Part shown: positions 32,201 to 40,895 of the stretch, piece by piece
How the letters are laid out: every line of letters begins with the position of its first letter
How positions within the stretch are numbered: the first letter of the stretch is position 1
Assembly (NCBI GenBank): GCA_017612805.1
Contig: JAGAFD010000003.1
Span: 62,001-126,000, forward strand
Source: Bacilli bacterium
GTDB lineage: Bacteria > Bacillota_I > Bacilli_A > RF39 > UBA660
Direction: 5' to 3'
Length of the DNA stretch: 64,000 bases
The notes under the pieces: generated by a model
What the model was told of the DNA's origin: nothing
The model's input: the letters and a program-made list of their open reading frames with translations, nothing else
Database searches by the model: none
Made by a program: the position numbers and the translations under genes

Positions 32201-33827
32201 TAGAGATTCACTTGGAGTAGATGTTATCGATGCTAGGTTAATGTCTTACAGTGAAGCAATAGCTGCGGGATGTGGTACTTCTAGTAGATGTCCTTCATTT
32301 ATGAATCCTCCATTTAATAATAGTTCTCCTTATTATTGGTTAGGTACAGTTGATTCTTCTTCTGGTAAAGTAGCAGTCATTTATTATAATGATGCGATAA
32401 ATCAATCATTCTTGAGATTCATAGATTATAATGTTAATTATACTGCCGTTCGTCCAGTTATTGTGGTACCTGAACGTCAAATATCAATGCCATGGGATAG
32501 TAATAAGATGGCTCATTTAGTTGATATAAATAATGATTCTGATTATTCAATCGGAGATAAAATAATAATAGGTGAAGAAGAATTTTACATTGTAGGTCGA
32601 AATTTTAATAAACATGAGTTGAATATATTGCCAAAATACAATATAAGTTATCATTACGGCAATTATGTTCAATCGTCAGATTCATCTGATGTAACGTTTT
32701 CAAGCTTCCCATATTGGAGCAGAGAGTATACGCCTAACATAGATAATTATCAGTATACTACTGATGATTCCGGTTATTATTATATGTATCGTGATAAATA
32801 TGGTAAAGCAGTACCTGAAAATAACTTAACTAATTATATTGAAAATTATGTTGATTATCTTCAATCTACATATTTAATTCATATAAAAGATGCAAAATTG
32901 ATGTCTTATAGTGAAGCAGTTAATTTGGGATGTAGTTTTGATGAAGAAAATACATGTCCAGAATATATGACTAATCAATCGTTTTGGCTTGGATCTATTG
33001 ATTATGACCCGGATTCTTCCGACAATCTAGACGAGGTAGTTTTTTACATAGATGAATATAATAATTGCATATGGATAAATGTTTATGATAGTGGTGCGGG
33101 TATCCGTCCGATGTTAACTATTTCCGAAAATGATGTTGAAATGTCATGGGGTAATACTAATAGAGCAGGTACTGAGGTTACGATTGGTAATGACGAGTTT
33201 TATATTATTGGTCAAGATGTTAATGGCAATTATAAGTTAATAACTAAATACAATTTGGATGCAAATTATCGCCAATCTGAAAGCAATAGTGTTGGAACTA
33301 TATTTGCAACAACTAATTATTGGAGTACCGGCGGAACTTCTAGTTCATCTGCATCTTCAAATAATGACTGTATTGACGCTTATTGTGACGGCTTTAGTGG
33401 TTATCGATATATTTATCGTGATAAAGATAATAAGGATGTTCCAGAAAACATAGTAAAAAATTATGTTAATAATTATGCTAATTATCTTAAAACAACATAT
33501 AATCTTGGTGTTATTGATGCAAGATTAATGAGCTATCGTGAGGCTAATTTATTAGGATGCTCTAATATACCTGCGTCTTGTCCGGATTATATTGGTACTA
33601 ATCCACCTTATTGGATTGGAAATTTAAGATCTAGTATTAGCATTTGGGCTATTTATGAAAAATGGAATTGTTATGGAACGGCAGCTTGTTCTGGTTCTCC
33701 TAATAATTACGCTGGTGGTAATCTATCTGCAGATTATTTTGAATATGGCGTTGGTGGTAGCCAATCTGAGATAGAAAATGGTATTCGTCCAGTAATCATT
33801 GTACCGGCATCGGCAGTTCCAAATTAA
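29250..33827 (+). CDS. Giant surface protein 1: InlB B-repeats plus repeated WLGS/GIRP modules
   Basis: A protein of about 1,525 residues. Residues 5-30 are a signal-anchor helix, 35-175 an Ig-like domain, and 178-196 plus 202-218 are two more hydrophobic segments around a basic KSKKARK loop. Then come Flg_new/InlB-type repeats (GYDFVGWFEE..., GYSFSGWTGS...), a MucBP-like segment (YTVVHKYKNLEG...) and four ~200-residue modules (from about 491, 870, 1093 and 1311). Each module reads IGxDxFYxIG, NYW, YVYR, DARLMSYxEA, a Cys-rich hinge, FWLGS and GIRPVI. The first interrupts an InlB repeat. No LPxTG anchor is present. Start ATG 29250 or TTG 29241. Confidence 0.85.
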   Translation: MVKKLSIKIILSIFLIIMFSFSMIGISRAVSDAKRFEVTDVSLAEKSETTEAEINLVEGKIETNLTFHKVNDYAVYKITFKNNDNKEFFIRSITNDNTNPYVTYSYEQEQDDNVKSGDTVDILLKLTYNNEVKDLNKRDVQETVKFNFDMQDEEGNMVLSDEKVNSRLSVNVLEYAILTLAILIALVFIFFKSKKARKAAIACLVLLTPFIVKAVDSSFEIVITTNVKLHDKMAMVVEVNGKQEVIAVPYGEAPKVELPEPEKEGYDFVGWFEEDKKSEYDFEKEVAEDISIKAKYKPIDYTISYDYDGGEAKNPVTYNIETNSITLTNPTKEGYSFSGWTGSNGKTYQTRVTIDKGSIGNLTFTANFSAKEDTKYTVVHKYKNLEGDGYSEEFTEELTGTTGTVVKPSTRTVTGFVNPSLKNLTIAGDGSSKLEYIYERKMVTLAYSEDVISNKPAGSYKYGTPITINAKDKVGYTFKEWSYNAVFIPAFIDADNNNAISAGDIVIIGTDWFFVIAPPENSQVKLITRLGIDTNGNQSETANQYTFSSMIQMKYYWEENPNDYSPFGDSSHPYVYRTTINRDSIAGDPNVTGAGINQIVNHYKDNLDNLGIISIVDARLMSYEEAEALGCSNADKSCPEFISNYSSTWLGSVGGTNPQYMWYIWRKLALASLTMNRYSIRPVIVVNEKDISTLNKVNSLSTFNLEDDTNITAIYNPNKNTPYTVIHKMQDQDDESVYNIVESIEGTGFTGDLIRPIVNTSYYHYGDYILPYTQTVEIAADGSTVVEYVYQYKYYNITLDPSGGYVNTESIKVEKGSSISVSNPKLSNYIFKGWYTEAEGGTLVVEPSKSFTPTRTQTLYAHWEFDASPKGFLIDYDDNNAVSIGDAVRIGSDDFYYIGRDENNNLKLLSKYNLESGDNRQKGKNSNTVESRWFFSRTNYWQDESLGYTFTTEGDGSLSYVYRTSENQAVPENSINIVNYVYYLRDSLGVDVIDARLMSYSEAIAAGCGTSSRCPSFMNPPFNNSSPYYWLGTVDSSSGKVAVIYYNDAINQSFLRFIDYNVNYTAVRPVIVVPERQISMPWDSNKMAHLVDINNDSDYSIGDKIIIGEEEFYIVGRNFNKHELNILPKYNISYHYGNYVQSSDSSDVTFSSFPYWSREYTPNIDNYQYTTDDSGYYYMYRDKYGKAVPENNLTNYIENYVDYLQSTYLIHIKDAKLMSYSEAVNLGCSFDEENTCPEYMTNQSFWLGSIDYDPDSSDNLDEVVFYIDEYNNCIWINVYDSGAGIRPMLTISENDVEMSWGNTNRAGTEVTIGNDEFYIIGQDVNGNYKLITKYNLDANYRQSESNSVGTIFATTNYWSTGGTSSSSASSNNDCIDAYCDGFSGYRYIYRDKDNKDVPENIVKNYVNNYANYLKTTYNLGVIDARLMSYREANLLGCSNIPASCPDYIGTNPPYWIGNLRSSISIWAIYEKWNCYGTAACSGSPNNYAGGNLSADYFEYGVGGSQSEIENGIRPVIIVPASAVPN

Positions 33828-33840
33828 TAAATAGATAAAA

Positions 33841-33869
33841 ATTATATTCGATAAGAATATAATTTTTTA
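33841..33869 (+). terminator. Intrinsic terminator after surface protein 1
   Basis: ATTATATTC (33841-33849), loop GATAA, GAATATAAT (33855-33863), T-run. Confidence 0.85.
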
Positions 33870-33899
33870 TTGTATTATAACTAGTTTTATTGATATAAT
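33870..33899 (+). promoter_or_regulatory. Promoter of surface protein 2
   Basis: TTGTAT (33870-33875), 18-bp spacer, TATAAT (33894-33899), the same -35, spacer length and downstream GTAGA-AGTGTAG-like leader as surface protein 1. Confidence 0.7.
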
Positions 33900-33921
33900 A
33901 ATTATATGGTAGAGAGTGTAG

Positions 33922-36900
33922 ATGATTAATATGTTTAAAAAAATAGCATTTAAAAAAGTTTTAACAGTATGTTTACTTTTATTATATGCATCAGCAATTA
34001 TTATTATCAGTCGAATTGATAAAGTAGCTGCTGATATTAAAGTGTTTCAACTTGTTAATGCGAAGATAGCTGAAAAATCAGAAAAAGCTCAAGTAGATGT
34101 TAAATTTAATGAAAAAACAGTTAATACTAATTTTACATTTCATCAAGTAAATGATTATATTATTTATAATTTAACTTTTAAAAATAATGATAAGAAAGAT
34201 TATATTATTAAGGAAATATATGATGATAATGAAAATCCTTATGTAATTTATTCTTATGATCAATTTAAAGATAAAAAAATTAAGGCTGGTGGAACAATCA
34301 CCATACCTGTTAAAATAACTTACGATTCGGAAGTAAATGATTTAGATAAACGTCATATTTCAGATAGTGTTAAATTCTCATTTAATATTATGGATAAAGA
34401 AGGAAATATGGTTATTGCTAACTCACCAACTAATTCGCGTTTAGTTCAAAATATTATTGGGTGGGCGATATTAGCAATCGTCGTTTTAATTGTTGTTATT
34501 ATCTTGATTGTACGAAACAAAAAGAAAAATAAAGCAATCCCAAGTATGTTAGTTTTATCACTATTTTTAATACCAATTATTACTCATGCGGTTGATTCTA
34601 GTTATGATTTAACTTTAAAAGCCAATATTAAATTACATGATAAATTAGCTATGACGGTTGTTCAAGATGGTAAGGAAGAAGTCATTGCCGTTCCTTTTGG
34701 TGAAACGCCAGAAATTCCTGAAGAACCAGTTAAAAAAGGTTATGAATTTGTTGGTTGGTATGCTGATGATGAAGAATATGATTTTGATTCTGAAGTTTCT
34801 GAAGATATTGAATTAACTGCAAAATATAAAATCAATAATTATAGTATTAGTTATAATTTAGACGAAGGAACAGTAGCTAAAGCTAATCCAACAAATTATA
34901 ATGTAGAATCAAAAAGTATTACGCTTAATAATCCAACTAAAGAAGGTTATAGTTTTAGTGGTTGGACTGGATCAAATGGTAAAGCATATCAAACAAGGGT
35001 TACTATTGATACTGGTACAGTAGGAGATTTAACTTTTACTGCTAATTTCTCACCAAGAACTGATATTCCTTATACCGTTGTTCATAAATATAAGAATTAT
35101 AATGGTGATGGTTATGATGATGTATATGTAGAAAAATTAGTTGGCTCTACTGATTCAATTGTTCAACCAGCACCAAGACCAATTGATGGATATGTTAATC
35201 CTTCACTTAAAAATTTAAAAATAACCCTTGATGGAAAAGCATCAATTGAATATATCTATGAAAGAGCTTTTTATACTTTATCGTATAATAGTGATGTTAT
35301 TAGTAATAGAGCTCCAGGTTTATATAAATATGGCACAACAGTTGCTGTTAGTGCTATTGATAAAGTCGGGTATACCTTTAATAAATGGGGTATAAATGTT
35401 GAAAGTGTTCCTGCATTTATTGATATGGATGGTAATAATAGTATTACTGTCGGTGATATTGTTACCATTGGTTCAGAATGGTTTTATGTAGCATTACCAG
35501 TTGAAAATGGTGAAGTAAAACTATTACCTAAATATAATGTTGATAAAGATGGTCGCCAAAATATTGATGCTAAAAAAACTACATTTAGTAACACAAATTA
35601 TTGGGATTATGGTAATCCTAATGCATATAGTTCACCAATATATGCTTATACAACTGAAACAGACCGTTATGGGTATAATTTAAATCTTTTATATTCAACT
35701 ATAACTAAATATAAAGATTATTTAAATAGTATTAGTAAGATTACTATAAAAGAAGCACGACCAATGAAATTTAATGAAGCAATAAGTATGAAACAAACTT
35801 ATGGTTTCTGTCCAGTAACTGATGATTCACAAAGCTTCTGGACTGGGTCAGTATTTAATCGCTCTCATGCATATGCAGTTCGTATAAATTGTTCAACATC
35901 ATATTATAATGCCAAAACTTCTTTATATGGTATTCGTCCATTAATAATTATTAATGAGACAGATATTTCAATTTTAAATGAAACAAGTTCTGTATCATCA
36001 TTTACTATGAATGGTAATGTCAATCTTGTTCCATCATATAAACCAAATAAGAATACTCCATATTCAGTTGTTCATAAAAAACAAGATATGGATGATGAAA
36101 CTGTTTATGTAATAGCTGATAGGGAAGATAAAACTGGAATTACTGGTGATGTTATTCGTCCGTCAGTTAAGAATAATTATGGATCTAATTATACAATTCC
36201 ATCTTCCCAAACAGTTAGTATTGCCGCTGATGGATCAACTGTAGTAGAGTATATTTATAATTATAAATATTATAATATTACCCTAAATCCAAATGGTGGA
36301 ACAGTTAATAATGAATCGATTAAAGTTACTAAAGGAAGCGCAGTTTCATTATCAACCCCAATACTTGTTGGTTTTACATTCGTAGGATGGTATACTGAAG
36401 CAGAAGGCGGAACTTTAGTTGTTGGACCAGACGAATCATTTACGCCAACTAGTAGTCAAACTTTATATGCTCATTGGGAGAAAGCCCCAGCAACTGTCTC
36501 AATATATGCAGTAGATACCGATGGAGATAGAGTACTATCATCTGGTGATAAAGTAGTAATAGGTGATGATGTATTTTATTATGTTAGTAAGGATGGTAAT
36601 ACTAATAACATAAAACTAATTGCGAAATATGTACTTGATTATAATGATCGCCAAACAGCTAATAAAGATGATTTTTATACTACAGCGTTTGCAAGCGCTA
36701 GGTATTGGGAAAGTGGATATACCTCAGATGAAGACTATTCGTTTTCAACTGATGAAGATGGTGAATATATGATCTATAGAACCAATAAAAATCAAGATAT
36801 CTCTGAAAACCGCTTAACCAATCATGTTAATAATTATGCTGAATATCTAAGAATTACTTATAACATTAATTTAATTGATGCAAGAATACCTTATTATTAT

Positions 36901-37764
36901 GAAACTTATGCTATGATGACAATGGAACATGATTATCATGATTATACTACTCAATCGCATTGGCTTGGATCTATTGATTGCTTAGAAAATAATTGTCAAG
37001 TTTATTATTATGGCCCTGATGATATATATATGGATTTACTTAGTCCTTGGAATGCTAATACTGCTGGAATTCGACCTTTAGTTATTATTCCTGAAGAAAT
37101 AGTTAGTATTCCATGGGGTTCTACTGAAGATGCTGGTAGTGAAGTAACGATTGGTAATGATATATTCTATATTGTTGGTAAAGATTATAATGGAAATATA
37201 AAACTATTACCTAAATATAATTTAGATAGTAATTATCGTCAATCAGAAGCTAATGCTGTTACATTACAGTTTTCTACAACGAATTATTGGGCAACTACTG
37301 GAAGTTCAAATGCTGAAGTTCCAGAAACTGCATGCTATGATGCATATTGTGAAAAAACAGAGTATTTTAGATATGTATACCGAGATATTGAAAATAACGA
37401 TGTTTCTGATAATAATTTAACAATTTATGTTAATAACTATGCAAGTTATTTGAAAACTACATATAATCTTGATGTTATTGATGCAAGATTAATGAGTTAT
37501 GGTGAAGCAATATTATTAGGATGTAATTATGAAAGTGGTTCATGTCCATCATATATTACAAGTCATTCTTTCTGGCTTGGAACTATGTTTAGTGAACGTG
37601 GTATATGGCATGTTAACCAACCGAAAGTAAGTCTTATTACAGGTGGAAACACATATCAAAACATAATGAGTGATCATTATGATGATCTTGAAGTGATTAA
37701 TTACCTAAATTTAGGGGTTCGTCCACTAATTATTGTTCCACCATCAGCAATTCAAAATCATTAA
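33922..37764 (+). CDS. Giant surface protein 2, paralogue of surface protein 1
   Basis: A 1,280-residue paralogue with the same architecture: signal-anchor, Ig-like domain, two hydrophobic segments near 176-197 and 203-224, InlB repeats, a MucBP-like segment and three WLGS/GIRP modules (from about 498, 858 and 1072) instead of four. The first module is again inserted in an InlB repeat. Its last module is strikingly similar to the last module of protein 1 (NYWxTxG, YVNNYASYLKTTYNL, DARLMSY), suggesting duplication or gene conversion. The stop is directly before its terminator. ATG 33922 and ATG 33931 are both possible. Confidence 0.85.
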   Translation: MINMFKKIAFKKVLTVCLLLLYASAIIIISRIDKVAADIKVFQLVNAKIAEKSEKAQVDVKFNEKTVNTNFTFHQVNDYIIYNLTFKNNDKKDYIIKEIYDDNENPYVIYSYDQFKDKKIKAGGTITIPVKITYDSEVNDLDKRHISDSVKFSFNIMDKEGNMVIANSPTNSRLVQNIIGWAILAIVVLIVVIILIVRNKKKNKAIPSMLVLSLFLIPIITHAVDSSYDLTLKANIKLHDKLAMTVVQDGKEEVIAVPFGETPEIPEEPVKKGYEFVGWYADDEEYDFDSEVSEDIELTAKYKINNYSISYNLDEGTVAKANPTNYNVESKSITLNNPTKEGYSFSGWTGSNGKAYQTRVTIDTGTVGDLTFTANFSPRTDIPYTVVHKYKNYNGDGYDDVYVEKLVGSTDSIVQPAPRPIDGYVNPSLKNLKITLDGKASIEYIYERAFYTLSYNSDVISNRAPGLYKYGTTVAVSAIDKVGYTFNKWGINVESVPAFIDMDGNNSITVGDIVTIGSEWFYVALPVENGEVKLLPKYNVDKDGRQNIDAKKTTFSNTNYWDYGNPNAYSSPIYAYTTETDRYGYNLNLLYSTITKYKDYLNSISKITIKEARPMKFNEAISMKQTYGFCPVTDDSQSFWTGSVFNRSHAYAVRINCSTSYYNAKTSLYGIRPLIIINETDISILNETSSVSSFTMNGNVNLVPSYKPNKNTPYSVVHKKQDMDDETVYVIADREDKTGITGDVIRPSVKNNYGSNYTIPSSQTVSIAADGSTVVEYIYNYKYYNITLNPNGGTVNNESIKVTKGSAVSLSTPILVGFTFVGWYTEAEGGTLVVGPDESFTPTSSQTLYAHWEKAPATVSIYAVDTDGDRVLSSGDKVVIGDDVFYYVSKDGNTNNIKLIAKYVLDYNDRQTANKDDFYTTAFASARYWESGYTSDEDYSFSTDEDGEYMIYRTNKNQDISENRLTNHVNNYAEYLRITYNINLIDARIPYYYETYAMMTMEHDYHDYTTQSHWLGSIDCLENNCQVYYYGPDDIYMDLLSPWNANTAGIRPLVIIPEEIVSIPWGSTEDAGSEVTIGNDIFYIVGKDYNGNIKLLPKYNLDSNYRQSEANAVTLQFSTTNYWATTGSSNAEVPETACYDAYCEKTEYFRYVYRDIENNDVSDNNLTIYVNNYASYLKTTYNLDVIDARLMSYGEAILLGCNYESGSCPSYITSHSFWLGTMFSERGIWHVNQPKVSLITGGNTYQNIMSDHYDDLEVINYLNLGVRPLIIVPPSAIQNH

Positions 37765-37769
37765 TTAAT

Positions 37770-37802
37770 AAAAGATTATATCCGAAAGATATAATCTTTT
37801 TT
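37770..37802 (+). terminator. Intrinsic terminator after surface protein 2
   Basis: AAAAGATTATATC (37770-37782), loop CGAAA, GATATAATCTTTT (37788-37800), T-run. Confidence 0.9.
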
Positions 37803-37873
37803 ATTAAATAACTTTGTAAATAGCATAATCTGTTATATAATATTATTAGTTAATAAAATGAAGGAAAATATAT

Positions 37874-38866
37874 ATGAATAAAGTATTAATAACTGGAGCA
37901 GCTGGGTTTATAGGATATTATTTATCTAAAGAATTAATTGATAATAATTATCAAGTTATTGGTATTGATAATTTAAATGATTATTATGATGTTTCTTTAA
38001 AAAAAGATCGTATTAATAATATTTCGGATAATAAGAATTTTATTTTTATTAATGAAGATATTAATAATATTGAACAAATAAAAAATATATTTATTGAATA
38101 TAAACCGGATATAGTTATTCATTTAGCTGCTTATGGTGGAGTTAGATATTCACTTGAAAAACCAGATGTTTATATCAAAAATAATATTGATGGTTTTTAT
38201 AATATTTTAAAAATTGCTAGTGATTTTAAAGTTAAGCATTTTGTCTTTACATCATCATCTTCTATTTATGGTAATATTAATGGTATTCCGTCTAAAGAAG
38301 AAGATGCTAAGATTAATCAAGAAAGTTTATATGCTTCAACAAAAATGTGTGATGAAGTAATTGCTTATAGTTTTTCTAAATTATATGATATGCCAATTAC
38401 GGCAATTCGACCATTTACGGTATATGGCCCTTTAGGAAGACCAGATATGGCATATTTTAGTTTTACTAATAAACTTATTAATAAAGAAGAAATAACTTTA
38501 TATCATAATGGTAATTTAAAAAGAGATTATACTTATATAACGGATGCTATTAATGGTATTTATAGTATTATTATTAATAAACCTAACGAACTTTATAATG
38601 TTTATAATATTGCTGGTTCAAAACAATATAGTACAAATGAATTAGTTAGTATTTTAAAAGAAGCGATGATTGAAAATAACTTAGTTAATAGTGATTTTGA
38701 TTTTGATTCATTAATTAAATATAGTGATATGAAAAAAGGCGAAGTTAATGAAACATATGCTGATATTTCTAAAATTAATCAAGCTTTTAACTATGTTCCA
38801 AAGGTAGATTTAAAAACAGGAATAAAAGAATTTATTAAATGGTATAAGAAATATTATACAAAATAA
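37874..38866 (+). CDS. NAD-dependent epimerase (UDP-glucuronate 4-epimerase-like)
   Basis: A 330-residue extended SDR enzyme. It has GAAGFIGYYL at the Rossmann loop, the IDNLNDYYDVSLKKDR segment typical of UDP-glucuronate epimerases, a serine-rich FTSSSSIYG active-site strand and the catalytic pair Y-x3-K in YASTK, and ends with WYKKYY. It would supply a UDP-sugar, for example galacturonate, for the polysaccharide locus. ATG follows AAGGAAAATA. Confidence 0.88.
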   Translation: MNKVLITGAAGFIGYYLSKELIDNNYQVIGIDNLNDYYDVSLKKDRINNISDNKNFIFINEDINNIEQIKNIFIEYKPDIVIHLAAYGGVRYSLEKPDVYIKNNIDGFYNILKIASDFKVKHFVFTSSSSIYGNINGIPSKEEDAKINQESLYASTKMCDEVIAYSFSKLYDMPITAIRPFTVYGPLGRPDMAYFSFTNKLINKEEITLYHNGNLKRDYTYITDAINGIYSIIINKPNELYNVYNIAGSKQYSTNELVSILKEAMIENNLVNSDFDFDSLIKYSDMKKGEVNETYADISKINQAFNYVPKVDLKTGIKEFIKWYKKYYTK

Positions 38867-38906
38867 AAAAATGTGATATAATGCTTATAAGAATAGGGTT
38901 GATAAA

Positions 38907-39404
38907 ATGGATAAAAGAAGTAGATGTTATAAATTATTAGTAGTATTACTAATGGCAATGTTTTTAACTGGATGCCGTCGTGTTAAACAATATATTAGTA
39001 CTGATGATATGATTGTTAAATTTAAATCAGTAGAAAAATATGATATTAAATATGATACACAATTTTATCGTACTATTAGAGAAGTAGGTATGATTGTTGG
39101 TCCTGATTTCAAGATTGGTTTTGAACAACCAACGGAAATAAAAAATGAAAAAGAGTTTGAAAAATTAAAAGGACAATATAAAGATCAAGAAGATTTCAAA
39201 GAAGTAAAATATAGTGGTTATGAAGGATTTATGTTTTATACTGCGCCATATATTCGTTACGAGATCTATTTAAATATTGATAATAAACATGTATTACGTT
39301 TAAATATTTATTCGGCTAATGATCCTAAAGAATTTCAAACTAAAGCATTAAATTCTAAAGAAGTTCAATATATCTTAAAACATTTAAAAGTTAAATTTAA
39401 ATAA
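38907..39404 (+). CDS. Lipoprotein, unknown function
   Basis: A 165-residue lipoprotein with basic N-terminus and lipobox FLTGC (Cys23) after the LLVVLLMAM core. The rest is a β-rich soluble domain of ~135 residues. No conserved motif is recognised. -10-like TATAAT lies at about 38876. A perfect 13-bp-stem terminator follows it. Confidence 0.75.
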   Translation: MDKRSRCYKLLVVLLMAMFLTGCRRVKQYISTDDMIVKFKSVEKYDIKYDTQFYRTIREVGMIVGPDFKIGFEQPTEIKNEKEFEKLKGQYKDQEDFKEVKYSGYEGFMFYTAPYIRYEIYLNIDNKHVLRLNIYSANDPKEFQTKALNSKEVQYILKHLKVKFK

Positions 39405-39406
39405 TC

Positions 39407-39438
39407 AAAATAACTAGTTTGATAACTAGTTATTTTTT
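39407..39438 (+). terminator. Strong intrinsic terminator
   Basis: AAAATAACTAGTT (39407-39419), loop TGAT, AACTAGTTATTTT (39424-39436), T-run. The 13-bp stem is the longest in this window. Confidence 0.92.
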
Positions 39439-39476
39439 AATAATTATTTTATGATATAATTAAACTAGGTGATGGT

Positions 39477-40838
39477 ATGAAAAAGAAAATAATGATTATC
39501 ACAATTATTGTTATTGGTCTAATTATAGGAGTTATTGGTTTTATTTGCTGGAATAATCGAACGGTAACAACAATAACGGTTGATATCAATCCAAGTATTA
39601 AAATAAATTTAAAAAAAGATAATAAAGTTAAATCGGTTATTGCTTTAAATGATGATGCTAAAGATATTATTAGTAAAGATTTAAAAGGAAAGAACTTAGA
39701 TGATGCTTTTGAAATAATCGTTAATAATTTAATTGAAAAGGAATATATTACTACCGAAGAATTAGTTGATGTCATTATCTATACGGAAGGTAATGTAACT
39801 AATGAGGAGATTAATCGTAAAATTTCTAAAACAATGGGTGATAATAATATTGCCACTAATATTATTATGATTGATACTATCACTAAGGAAGATAAAGAAA
39901 TTGCTAAAAAGTATAATGTAAGTTTAGGTAAAGCCGCTTATATTAATACTATTATTGATGAAAATAGTAATATTAAGATTGAAGTTTTAACTGACAAATC
40001 GGTAAGTGATTTAAAAGAATCAAAAGTTACTGGTAATTATTGCGAAGATGGTTATACCCTTGAAGGTGATTGGTGTTTAAAAGAGATTAGAAGAGAAGCT
40101 GCTTCCAGTGGTATGATATGTCCAGCTGGTTATAATGATCATGATGGCATTTGTTATGCTGAAATTGATAGTAAAGAAAGTGATGAGCTTTCTTGCCCTG
40201 GCGGATTTACTTTAAAAGATAATAAATGTATAAGTACTAATGATATGGAAGCTAATCCTGAATATGCATGCTCTAAAGGAGAATTAGTTACTGATCCAGT
40301 TGGTTTAAAAAGAGGTATTAAAACCCCGGTTTGTGTTGATAAAAGTACTGGTAAAAAACCAACGCTAAGGTGTTTATTAAATCCTGGTCATATCATGATT
40401 AATGGTAAATGCTATAATGGACCAGCGCCAGTTATTAATGGTGGTTGTCCTAATGGTGATACACTTCGTAATGGTGGTTGTTATTCAAAAGATGATGAAG
40501 ATCAATGGCAATGCCCAAGCGGAGATATCTATGAAAAATCTAAAGGTACTTATGTAGAGTTATGCCCAGATACTTTAACATATATTACACCAACAATAAC
40601 TGGATATACTTGTCCAGAAGGATATACGGTTAAAGATAAAAAATGTGTTCATGAGGACATTGTTGATCCTTATCATTTACGAGATTGTATTAGCGGTTAT
40701 ACACTAACGGATTCTAATCGTTGTGTTAATTATAATAAGACTGTACCTAAAACCGAAGGATTAGTTTGTAACAATGAAGATGCTCGTGTAAAAAATAATA
40801 TGTGTGTTATATATGATGTTATTGAAGCAAAGCATTAA
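39477..40838 (+). CDS. RsgI-like anti-sigma factor ectodomain fused to cysteine-rich repeats
   Basis: A 453-residue single-pass membrane protein (helix residues ~5-25). Residues ~32-180 fit the RsgI periplasmic region: TTITVDINPSIKINLKKDNKV, KSVIALNDDAKDII and LKGKNLDDAFEIIVNNLIE. The C-terminal half consists of repeated C-P-x-G-[YF]-x(n)-C-Y/I units, about eight (CPAGYNDHDGICYAEI, CPGGFTLKDNKCIST, ..., CPEGYTVKDKKCVHE). RsgI proteins sense extracellular polysaccharide and sequester SigI; here no SigI is adjacent and the cytosolic anti-sigma segment is very short. Function may be sensor only. Confidence 0.78.
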   Translation: MKKKIMIITIIVIGLIIGVIGFICWNNRTVTTITVDINPSIKINLKKDNKVKSVIALNDDAKDIISKDLKGKNLDDAFEIIVNNLIEKEYITTEELVDVIIYTEGNVTNEEINRKISKTMGDNNIATNIIMIDTITKEDKEIAKKYNVSLGKAAYINTIIDENSNIKIEVLTDKSVSDLKESKVTGNYCEDGYTLEGDWCLKEIRREAASSGMICPAGYNDHDGICYAEIDSKESDELSCPGGFTLKDNKCISTNDMEANPEYACSKGELVTDPVGLKRGIKTPVCVDKSTGKKPTLRCLLNPGHIMINGKCYNGPAPVINGGCPNGDTLRNGGCYSKDDEDQWQCPSGDIYEKSKGTYVELCPDTLTYITPTITGYTCPEGYTVKDKKCVHEDIVDPYHLRDCISGYTLTDSNRCVNYNKTVPKTEGLVCNNEDARVKNNMCVIYDVIEAKH

Positions 40839-40863
40839 AAAGACTGATTATCAGTCTTTTTTT
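40837..40863 (+). terminator. Intrinsic terminator
   Basis: AAAAAGACTGA (40837-40847), loop TTA, TCAGTCTTTTT (40851-40861). TATAAT at 40868-40873. Confidence 0.88.
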
Positions 40864-40895
40864 ATGTTATAATCAGTTTAGTAGGAAGTGATATA

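Noticed and set aside
29241-37764. Frameshifts or assembly collapse in the repeat-rich surface genes
   Set aside because: Both frames run without interruption over more than 3.8 kb, and module copies differ enough from each other that collapse is unlikely.
39449-39775. Minus-strand hydrophobic ORF opposite the RsgI-like gene
   Set aside because: Complement of Asn/Asp/Ile codons in an AT-rich gene; no promoter or site.
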